From: Aporrectodea caliginosa
Taxonomy: Eukaryota; Annelida; Clitellata; Crassiclitellata; Lumbricidae
Direction: 5' to 3'
Length of the DNA: 64,000 nt
Assembly: GCA_020284085.1 (NCBI GenBank)
Contig: JACEVL010000954.1
Location: 221,501 to 285,500, forward strand
In this document: positions 44,001 through 53,700 of the stretch, in pieces
Position numbering within the stretch: position 1 is the stretch's first letter
Layout: each line of letters opens with the position of its first letter
Program-made: the position numbers and the translations under genes
The notes under the pieces: model-generated
Told to the model about the DNA's origin: nothing
The model's input: the letters and a program-made list of their open reading frames with translations, nothing else
Databases searched by the model: none

Positions 44001-47000
44001 TGTTCTTTCCTTTTTGCTGCGGATGAGGCGGAAGAGCCAAGCAATGGCAAATGGAATGACTCCAAAGTTATCAACAGAGTTGTCCACTCCTAACATTGTA
44101 TATGTTTTACCTGCTCAAAAATCAGACATCATCATCACAATCATCATTGAAATTATCGTCATCATCGATATTGTTTCCCTTATCATTTACATTACAGATT
44201 TTATCATTACTGGCATTTAGAAGCCTATACGAAGATGGTGGCAGAGTTCACCTGCAGTGACATCTGTTGACTGGCAACAACGAATCTTGTGCATGATTCA
44301 TTTACACCTACTAAACAAGTGATCCAGTGCTAATTAGGCAAATTAGGGGCGCCGTGGTGTAGAGGTATGTTCGGTGCCTTGCAGCCGGAGGGTTGCGGGT
44401 TCGAATCCACCTCAAGTCGCCGAGTAAGGACCCTGGGCAAGTCCTTCACTTGCAATTGCTCATGCGCTTCGGCGTGAAACTCCGATTCAGTGTCCGCACT
44501 GTAGTCGGGAGTGCCTCTGAGTAGAAATCTTGAAGGTGCGCTATAGCAAGTGCTCATACATACATACATACAACAAATCACAATTAATTCCTCATGAAAA
44601 CTGAAGCCTTGCTTTGTGCTATGAAATCGTGAAACAATTTCAGAAATGTTACAGAAAAGGAAAATTTATGCAAAAAAACTGCACTGGCTATAAACAAAAG
44701 CTGACACAGCACAGCAAAACATGCCTGTACGCACTTTTTTAATACCAGTTTTTTCTGGCATTTATATCCTTATATATTGTAATGCACAAGACAACATCAT
44801 CACTTGACGGATACGAGCACAGATAAACCGTTACATGTTAATCACGCTCCTTACAGTAACTCTTCATTATAACTCAGTTATATTTCTTCACACATGGATA
44901 ATTTTAACCTCTGTTCTTCCTCATAGCATTCTTAAATAAAACTGAAAAAAGTTCTTCCTCATAGCATTCTTAAATAAAACTGAAAAGTGACAGCTTACGG
45001 ATGGTCCGTAACAGTTTTACTCACCAGTCTTTGCCAATCCAAAAGTAAACACACAGCCATCACATCCACCCAAAACTGTCTTCAAAATTCCACCAAGACT
45101 ATTAACGTTGATATCTTTCTACAAAGAAATAAAACAAAACAGCACTTACTACAGCTCCTCTTGTACCTACACACACCATCAAAGCATCCGCTACTATAAT
45201 CTAACGCAACAACAGACAAGCTAATGTGTGCTAACTTCATTTGCTATTTAGACATCTCCATTCATCGCTACTGCAAATGTAACTCATGTCTTACTCTTCT
45301 CCAACATACTACTGGCATGACCACAAAGCACTCTTTCAACAATCATTCCCAGACAATGCCAGTCAACTTCCAATGATGCCAATAAACCTCTGACAATGCC
45401 AATAAGCACAAACTCCCAAAACAGCATATCTAAACCCCTCAAGCAAAATAAAATTTTAGACTACAATATATTATAATATGCATAGAGGAAAATCAGACAG
45501 TTATATAGGCCTTTTATCTACAGAAACTTTTTTGTGATGAAAAAAGTGAAACAATTCTTACCATTGGATCACCAGGAACATAGATATGATTAAATGCATA
45601 GATTCTTCCACGAGAACTAGCCCCAGAAGGGTCTTGCAGCGAGGTCAGTTTTCTTGGCTCATTTATTTTCATTAATGAAGAAGTGCTGGAACTGAACTCC
45701 AAGACTTTCAAAATGACCTTCAGCTTGAAAATCAAATAAAAACAATTTCAAACCCTGAATAAAAAACTTACAAATACAGCATGGACTCGTTTATGTGCTT
45801 CCAGTTTATTCGAGATACTGATTAATGAGAAATGGTGTTATGTTCCCAAAGCTATTAACTTAACATGCCGTATTATTTAATGCGACACACAAGAACTGTA
45901 GTGTAGCACTAAATAATTACTTTTCAGCATCATCCTTTTATGCATGGGTTGGTTTAAAATCTGTGTCATAAGGCAATGTATGGAATACATTACCTGTTCA
46001 TATTCGATGTTTGCCGACTTTACAATTATTTAAACGACAACTGCGCAGTTTCTTAAATGACTCACGACTGTAATTTGTAACTTGTTTTATAGCTTAGTTA
46101 AGTTTAACTCTCTGTTCAGTTGATCATGTATATGATCCAATTTTGTTGTTGTTGTCATGTAGTTAAGACTTCGATGCATGTTTAATTAGAAAGACGACTG
46201 TTCTTCGTCGCCATCTGTACTGCCTTTCATTTGGTGACCCTATTCAAGCGGAACTCTGTTCCTTCTGGGTCTACCGGTTGTTTCTCAATACCCATGTCAA
46301 TGTTTTATGTCTATATTTTTATTTTACTGATTTTTTTGGGATTCAATAAACGAAGAATGAATGAATGAATGAATGAAATCGCCCCCATGACGAGTTCCAA
46401 ACTGTAGCTGGATACCAAGAATATGAAATTTTGCACAAGTAATCATTAATATGCAAAACAAACCAAGTTAAGCAGGACTTCCATGTCAAAACAAACACAA
46501 ATTCACCAGCTCCAAATTTACACTTGATATTAATCATGGTTGCCAGTTTCAAAATAGGAAACTCTAGAAATGTCTTTAGATCTATTCCAATCCAAATGGT
46601 AGATTTATATAAGCACATATTGTCAGAGAACACATCAGGCAGTCCATAATCAGAATCTATTTGATAGATTCAGATGAGATTGCTACAAATGTCACAAAGA
46701 GCAGTCTGATCAGCAAGATGAGTACTTATCTTCTGAAAAATTGTGGGAAATCTTTCTGACTGAGACACATGTAGCTAATTACTAAGCAACAAGATCCTTA
46801 CAGGGTTTGAAACACGTGACTGACACTGACACATCATGAAATAAGTAAGTAGCAGAGATGGGTACGATTAGCTAGAATTGCTAATCGATTAGAATTAGAA
46901 TTAGCTCTTGAAATTTGCTAATCGATTAGAATTAGAATTAGCAAAAGCTTTTAGCTAATCGATTAGAATTAGAATTAGCAGCAGCTAATCGATTAGCAAT

Positions 47001-49719
47001 TAGAATTAGATTTCGTTAATCGATAGCAGAACTAAATACGCGTTCCATGGCAGCTGAGGTTGCAGGAATACAGTGATGCTGTAGATGAAGAACATGAAAA
47101 CGAACAAATCTTTCAGTTTTACATGAGTAGAATAGACAAATAACCATGAGCAGATAATTGAAAATTTGAAACAGCCTTTGGATAAATAAGTAAGTAAGCA
47201 TATTCTCAAACTCAATATTAATAAACTCATTCTTAATGAACGCTTAATTTTCAGACAGCTAATCGATCAGCTAATCGATTTTCGATTAGCAATTAGCTGC
47301 AATTGCTAATCAATTAGAATTAGAATTAGCATCAGACGACAGCTAATCGATTAGAATTAGAATTAGCTGTTTGTCTAATCGATATTAGACAGAGCTTAAA
47401 ATATCCGTGTCTTACCTTGGCAGGAGACTGCTGACTTTCAAAAAGGTTATCCAGACTTTTCAACCAAGGAGCATCATTCTCCAGCAGTGATGCAAAGTTT
47501 GTTGGAAACAACGGCTGATCAGAAGCTGTGGACCTTCTCCTCATCGATTGACTCAGTCTACTTAGAGTCCTGCAAAGAACAAAACACTAATAACTGAAAC
47601 TATTACCAAATTAGAAAGACAATCAAAGTCATCTCACATCAGTAAGAAAACCAAACAATACAGCACAGATTTTTATCTCAATTCAAACTTAAATCAATTC
47701 TTGCTGCAGCGAATCTGAACCTGATAAAGCAGAAGTGAATGAACTGGTTTTCCTATTTACTTTCTCAGATGCTGCAGAAATGTCAAAATCATCATACAGG
47801 CACTTCCACGGTTGCATTTTCTTTTTTCTTTGGTTACCTTTGCCTAATCTAATGAAACCTCAAAAAATCCATCCACCATTCTCACAATGCACTAGGTAAC
47901 AATGAGTCTTAAAATACCACACCAACTGCCCTTCAGCTGCTCAAACACGTGAGGTGTAGAAAGTGGTTGCATTTTACATTGAAATATAAAAGGCTACTTT
48001 CAAAATACATGTACTACTCATATCTCGATATGCAATTCGAACACCTATTGTATTGTATTTAAGAATTTCTGAAGTGCCTCTTGCAGTGAAGGCAAAAGAC
48101 CTATATCTATGCATATGTAATGTATACACTGTATGCACTATACACTGTGTATAGATACATGTAGAGGTGTCTGTTAAAAGCACTGATTTTTCACTTACTC
48201 CTATTTAATTATTTCCTTATGAAATATACATAATAGCATAATGTATACAGACTAATACAATTAGCACAAGTGTAACTTTGCAGCAATAATTCATACTTCC
48301 GCACCCTACCACTTAACCCAGGGTTTCCTCATTAGAACCAAGGGTGACGGCAGCCAGACCCAAGGCATGACAGGGAAAGGGCCATAAAACGGACTAGATG
48401 GGCAATTTAGACTTTACGACTTCTTCATGTTCTCCCAGTCTAGGACCAAAAAGCCAGCCATCTCCCTCTCCCATCACCTGGCTAACAAAGACAGCCAGCC
48501 AAGCAGTCTCAGGACACCGGAAGAAAGACCAAGATGCAGCTGCCAACAGAGCAGCTGCAGCTAGTCATCAACTAAAGGATTCAAAGCACATAAAAGTAAT
48601 AATACATGGGAAAGAGTGTTTATGCCTTATATGACCGGAGATCTTTGGTGCAAATTTGTGGGAAGTATTTGCCATTGGGTCATAAGTGTCCCATCAACTT
48701 AATTAAAGTCTTAAAAAGGGAACCTCCTCCTAGGAAGAGTTGACCACAGCAATATATCCACCTCCTATTTTAGTAATTTTACTGACATGAGATGAAAAGC
48801 TTTCATAAAATCTACACTGTTCTACAGCCTGAGTAGATTAACTCCAGAAGAACATAACTTTGTGCCCTGTCAGTGGATGCCACTGCCTGCATCTGCCTGA
48901 ATGGATGCCACTGCCTGCATCTGCCTGAATGGATGCCACTGCCTGCATCTGCCTGAATGGATGCCACTGCCTGCATCTGCCTCAATGGATGCCACTGCCT
49001 GCATCTGCCTCAATGGATGCCACTGCCTGCATCTGCCTCAATGGATGCCACTGCCTGCATCTGCCTGAATGAATGCCACTGCCTGCATCTGCCTGAATGG
49101 ATGCCACTGCCTGCATCTGCTTGGAATCACCTTCCTGTGCCTCTGACTTTTACTCTGGAATTGATGCCACACATTATTACCATTTATCAACACTCCTGAA
49201 CTGTTCAATTTTGCTGACACAAGGTCGGGACTCGGGAGCAATTCGTCACTGAATACCTAAAGATTGTTGTGTAATGTTTCTAAATTTATGAATGTTTAAA
49301 TGGTTTAAATCATGAATTAAGGGCCATTAATATTAAATCACTACTGGCAAACGACTGGTGTGTGTAGGCACTTGTACTTTGACACAATAGAGTAAGCAAT
49401 AGAAGGTTAAAAAGTTCTCAAAAGTTCTTCCCAAAAGTTACCTGGATATAGAAACAATTCTGTTGCCTGATTCATTGGAATTTCTAGTGGAACAACCACT
49501 GGTCAAGTTCTGTGAATTGATGGATTCCCTGTGTGATGATCTGGAATGTTTTTTCCTCTTCACCACAGCTCTTCCTTTAGATGACTGACATGAATGAGTA
49601 TCGCTGGAAGATGGAAAGTTACCCCGGTTAGCCTGGAAATTGGTTGGAGGTGATACCAATCCAGGAGAATTTAAAGGTGTAAAGCACACCGTAGAAGGAG
49701 ATTGATAGACATCTGAAAA
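35008..49719 (-). CDS. KIF26: KIF26/VAB-8-type atypical kinesin, 15 exons, 5' exons not found
   Basis: KIF26 proteins bind microtubules without normal motor cycling and act in signalling and cell migration. Exons in transcription order: about 49,442-49,719, 47,416-47,569, 45,562-45,723, 45,025-45,118, 43,922-44,110, 42,993-43,148, 42,287-42,376, 41,514-41,646, 39,795-39,960, 39,066-39,326, 38,677-38,799, 36,951-38,541, 36,118-36,305, 35,550-35,676 and 35,008-35,141 (TAA). Phases agree throughout, giving about 1,280 residues. The motor includes GGCDGCVFTFGLAKTGKTYT, GVIPFAIAWLFRLI, MSAVEV with LRDLLAH, WLRLIDFSSA and LPFRDKNITKIILESLGG. The long exon holds the KIF26-like tail (VWVDGPPEFQ, SSGYETVVRDSDSL). 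The P-loop keeps GKT, but switch II reads DFSSAR instead of DLAGSE, so ATPase activity is doubtful. Two introns appear to use GC donors. The N-terminal region is missing here. Confidence 0.92.
39430..39715 (-). repeat. tRNA-derived SINE, minus strand
   Basis: The minus strand reads CCCAGTGGTGTGTTGGTAAC (A-box region), then GTGGGTTCAACTTC (B box), then GACCCTGGGCAAGG, the middle block shared with the SINEs at 2180 and 44,346. It lies in a KIF26 intron, between the exons at 39,326 and 39,795. Confidence 0.6.
40302..41316 (+). mobile_element. 1015-bp hAT (Buster-like) remnant
   Basis: CTCTAGAG is duplicated at 40,294-40,301 and 41,317-41,324. The ends CAGTGTATCGCAAACAGTG and CAGTGTCTCGCAAACTTAT are inverted, followed by GTGTGCCGCGGCACAC-type words known from hAT ends. 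A degenerate plus-strand stretch near 40,950-41,040 reads YLGEVGFSVLTLTDMKS, the hAT dimerisation region, with stops after it. It sits in a KIF26 intron. The TA-centred duplication fits Buster-type targets. Confidence 0.88.
42085..42236 (+). repeat. LINE 3' end with the same tail as the SINEs
   Basis: FLNKLKTDLFGRTG can be read in one frame, the usual end of a non-LTR reverse transcriptase. It is followed by GAGTCGGGAGCGCCTCTGAG, then TAGTTTCCTCGAAGGGGAGC and TATATAAAT. The block from GTCGGGAGCGCC to GCTATA also forms the 3' end of the SINEs at 2180-2400 and 44,346-44,575, the usual sign of a LINE/SINE pair. It is heavily 5'-truncated, in a KIF26 intron. Confidence 0.65.
44346..44575 (+). repeat. 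tRNA-derived SINE, copy 2, near full length
   Basis: It starts GGGGCGCCGTGGTGTAGAGG. The A box TGGTGTAGAGG is at 44,355-44,365 and the B box GGTTCGAATCC at 44,398-44,408. The middle has GACCCTGGGCAAGTCC, and the 3' end has AGTCGGGAGTGCCTCTGAG followed by a CATA microsatellite tail. It is about 90% identical by eye to copy 1 over the shared part. It lies between two KIF26 motor exons. Confidence 0.85.
45975..46376 (+). repeat. LINE 3' end (reverse transcriptase C-terminus plus 3' UTR)
   Basis: NVWNTLPVHIRCLPTLQLF then KRQLRSFLNDSRL and a stop is the canonical C-terminal end of a non-LTR reverse transcriptase. A 3' UTR of about 290 bp follows, ending in TTCAATAAACGAA and a GAAT tetranucleotide tail. 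It is 5'-truncated and in a KIF26 intron, antisense to the gene. Confidence 0.75.
46853..47395 (-). mobile_element. hAT remnant with TAATCGATTAGAATTAG repeats
   Basis: The plus strand begins CAGAGATGGGTACGATTAGC, like hAT ends, followed by repeated GCTAATCGATTAGAATTAG words. The same words recur inverted at the right (about 47,260-47,395). On the minus strand near 47,030-47,080 a stretch reads IPATSAAMERVFSSAI, the conserved hAT dimerisation motif (IPATSAASERVFS). No clear target duplication or right terminus was found. Confidence 0.7.
48869..49127. repeat. 28-bp minisatellite, about nine copies
   Basis: The unit reads GGATGCCACTGCCTGCATCT then GCCTGAAT. Copies start 28 bp apart from 48,875. 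They are almost identical, with G/C exchange at one site. It lies in a KIF26 intron. A 28-bp period shifts frame each copy, so it is not coding. Confidence 0.95.
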
Positions 49720-50177
49720 CTGAGAAAACCAAAAACCTATAAATACAACTTGTAACATGAACATCCATAACAATCTACAACAAACCTACTAATAAAAAAC
49801 TGATATTAACTTATATTCCTATTGAAAATGATCTTCAGTAAATCTTAAAAGAATAATTAACACACACTGGGATAAATTACACCAAGCAAAATCAGTCATT
49901 AGTGAAAGACTTATAATTATAAAACTCTTTTAACAAACACAAATGTATTATCGCTCAAACTCAAAAGAGCAATACAATAGTTTTTAAAGTTAAAAACTTT
50001 ATTTGAATATAATGTAATGCTCTTCATGTCACTGTAGGTGTAAGAATCAAATAACAACCACAGCATTGTATTGAACTGCCCAAGAGTGTGCATCAGTACT
50101 GTTACAGGAAATACTCATTTATATAAGACAAAATTAACCTTAAAACTATCAATACAATTAATTGATAACCAATAACA
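49720..50177. other. Non-coding stretch between the first recognised KIF26 exon and the LTR element
   Basis: Presumed intron of the KIF26-like gene. No exon was recognised. Confidence 0.4.
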
Positions 50178-50182
50178 ATAAT

Positions 50183-50603
50183 TGTCACCAACTCTTTTCT
50201 TTCTTAGTTGTGACCTACCTCAAGAACTTTCCTTATCTCTACATATAAATTGCTCAACGTCTTCTAACTGTTTAAGAATTAAATTGACACAGTTCTTTGA
50301 ATGTTTCTTTCTTTCTTCAAACACAGTTTAATAACAACAACTCAACTCTTGCATTAAAACAACTGTACTACACTGTATTGTTCAAATTTACTGTCATCAG
50401 CAGTTTCTAAGTTTGGCGCGCTAACTGCACGTGTAAAACAATCTACCGTCAGCCAATGTTTAGGCTACTTTAGGCCAAGCGCCCACGAGCCGACAGCGCA
50501 ACTAAGGCCTAAGACTAAAACGCTTAACAATCGATACACATATATATATATATCAACCTAAAGAACACCTGTGCTCATTATATATGCAAAACATTAGTTC
50601 ACA
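50183..50603 (-). repeat. 3' LTR
   Basis: It starts TGTCACCAACTC and ends TTAGTTCACA on the plus strand (TG...CA). It matches 56,481-56,902 along its length except for one base near the TATATA run. Confidence 0.96.
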
Positions 50604-50606
50604 TTA

Positions 50607-50624
50607 CCTCCTTCCCTTTCTTTG
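50607..50624 (-). other. Polypurine tract (plus-strand primer)
   Basis: The minus strand reads AAAGAAAGGGAAGGAGG, three bases before the 3' LTR. This is the expected site for priming second-strand synthesis. Confidence 0.85.
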
Positions 50625-50718
50625 GATTGAGCAAATTAAACTTAAAAATTTGCAAAATCATCATGTACTAAATTACGCAATAAACTTAATACTATATAAT
50701 ACAGTAAAATAAACAATC

Positions 50719-53700
50719 TTATAATCTAGATAAACAATCTGCTACAACATTTAATCGTCCTTTCTTATAATTAACTTCTACATCAAAAGTTTGCAGTGCT
50801 AAAGCCCAACGCACCAATTTAGCAGACTTAGACATAGATTCAGTCAGATAAGTTAAAGGATTGTGATCGGTAAAGATGTGAACTTTAGATCCAATTATTA
50901 TCTCTTTTAACTTATTTAGAGCCCAAACAATAGCATAGGCTTCTTTCTCCACAGTTGCCCATCTCCTCTGGGTGTCAGTCAGCTTCTGACTTATAAATGA
51001 CACAGGGCGCTCTATTCCCTTATCATCCATCTGCGTTAGCACAGCTCCTACTGCAAAATCACTACTATCGCAGTACAAATTAAAAGGTTTTCCAACATCA
51101 AAAACATATAAAACAACTTTAGAGCGTACAGCATCTTTAAGTAAATTAAATGCCTGTTGATGTCTATCAGTCCAATCAATCTTATCTGGAACATGTTTGC
51201 TTGTCAAATCAGATAGAGGCTTCGCAATCTGTGCAAAATCTTTGATAAACTGTCTATAGTAACCAAAAAATCCCAGCAATTGCTTAACTTGTTTCTTCGT
51301 TTCTGGGGTTTTCAAATTAATTAAACTTTCAATTCTATCTGGATTCATTTGAATCGTTCCAGAACCAACCACATGACCGATGAACTTTACCTCACTCTTA
51401 CCAAAGATACATTTCTTTAAGTTCAGAGTAATGTTATGCAGTCTCATTTGCATTAAATATGCATCTAAATGCTGTAAATGAATCTTCCAATCATCTGAAT
51501 GCACAGCAATGTCATCTACATAGGGCTCAGCAAATTCATTTATAGGCTGTAAAACCATGTTAATTGCTTTAACAAATGTTCTTCCTGAGTTGATCATTCC
51601 GAAAGGAACACGAGTAAACTCGTACAGTCCATTGTGAGTAACAAAAGCAGTTTTCCATTGATCAGTTTGCTTAACAGGACAAGTCCAGTAAGCACTTCGA
51701 CAATCAAAAATTGAGATCACATTTGATTTTCCAACTTTGTGCAAAACATCTTTCACAATCGGCATCGGATATTTACAATCCACAGTGAACGAGTTAATGT
51801 ATCTGTAGTCGCAGGCAAGTCTCAGAGAACCGTCTTTCTTTTTAACAATTACCAACGGACTTGCCATTCTGCTCGAAGATGGTTTTATAATGTTGGCTTG
51901 AAGCATTTCTTTAATTTGTCGTTCAACTTCTGCTCGATAGATGAGTGGAATACGGTAAGCCATAAATTCTTTTTCACGAAATTCCGGTTTCAGTTCGATT
52001 TCATGTTCAACCAATGTACATAGTCCAGGCTTTTCAGAAAATCGATCAGAATATTTGTTCAGTACTTCCAGCAATTGTTTTTGTTGAGTCAATGTTAAAT
52101 GGCTAATCTGATCAGGATCAAGATTCAGTGAATTCTTTTCATCTTGCAAGTCATTCTTCGTCAACAACTCAACCACTGAACCAAAGTCTTCATCTTCTTC
52201 AACGATTAATCCACAACTCATTGCTCTTGTAATGTACTTTCTGATTTTATTTGCGTGAATTATCTTTCGACAATCGTCACCCATATCAATCAAATAAGAG
52301 TACTTGGACCTTCGTTGTATGACAGTACATGGACCATGCCATCGTGACATCAGTTTATTTGTTGAAGTCGGATACAACACAATCACTTTTTCACCCGGTT
52401 CAAATTCTTTATGTTTCGCTCTTTTGTTGTATTGATTCGTATACTGTAATTGCTTCTCTCGTGAATATGATTCTGCAAACAGTAATGCTTTTTCCATATT
52501 TGCTTTCATGTCTTTCAAGTACTTTTCTGGTTGGATTCCAATATGAGGTGGTAAATTAATTTCTCTTGTCCAACTTTCTTTTAGAATTGCCAGTGGTCCA
52601 CGCGGAATCTTTCCATACACCAACATATAAGGAGCAATTCCAGTAGTTGCATTCGGTACTTCTCGTAATGCCCACACTGTAAACGGAATTACTTTATGCC
52701 ATTGCCTTGGATTGTCAACAATTACATGATGGATCATTTTCTTGAATGTTTGGTTCCATCTTTCTACTAATCCAGCTGCCTCTGGATGACCTGGCGTATC
52801 AAATCTTGGACTACAACCCATTAAATTCAGAAATTCTCTTGTCAGACTCGCAGTAAAATTTGTTCCTTGGTCACTTGTGATCACTGAAGGTACACCAACG
52901 TTCATAAACAACTCCATCAAAGCATCACACACAGCTTTCGCAGTTAATGATTTCAACAGAAACACTGTAGGCCATCTTGTGCAAGAATCGACAATACATA
53001 AACAGTACTTGTGACCTGCAGCAGATGCTGGCTCGATTGGTCCTACACAATCCATTGTAATTCTTCTAAAGGCTACATCTTCTCTTGGAATTGGAGTGAT
53101 AGGAACCCTGTCCATCACCAAACTTCTTGCCTTTAACTGACATTTCTCACATGATTTGCAAAATTTCACTATATCTCTTCTCATCTTTGGCCAGGTAAAA
53201 GACAACTTTATTCGTTCTCTAGTTTTCTCTTCTCCAAGATGTCCTCCAAATACTGATTCGTGAGCCAACTCCATCACTTTCATTCGTCGCTCTTTTGGTA
53301 ACACCAATTGATATATCGTTTGCTCTAATATTCGATATCTCTTGTACAGTAAGCCATTTACCACGCAGAATTCAGATTCTTTATCTGGCGCTAAATTCCA
53401 CCATGCTTTCAATGATTCATCTTGTCTCTGCTGTTCTTCGAATTTCTTTGCGTCTGCAATCTGCATCTGTTGTTCTTCATCTTTCTCATTTTCTTGAAAC
53501 AAATCTGCTATCTCCACATCACATTCATTATCCTCTTTCGTTTCATTTAGATTACCATTCTTGCATGCAGCCATCTCTTGTTCACTCATCTCTGCTGTTA
53601 TACCGTCTTGCATTAAACTTTGTTGATCATCGCTTTCGTTTTCCTCTTCACTTGAACTTTCAGTTTCACTTTCATCTTCGACTTCTACCACTTTCTTTCG

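Noticed and set aside
44346..44420. Functional tRNA gene
   Set aside because: A and B boxes are present, but the cloverleaf does not close and the unit recurs with a long non-tRNA tail: it is a SINE.
48957..49199. 80-codon frame with repeated CHCLHLPQWMPLPA-like units
   Set aside because: Translation of the 28-bp minisatellite, whose period changes the frame every copy.
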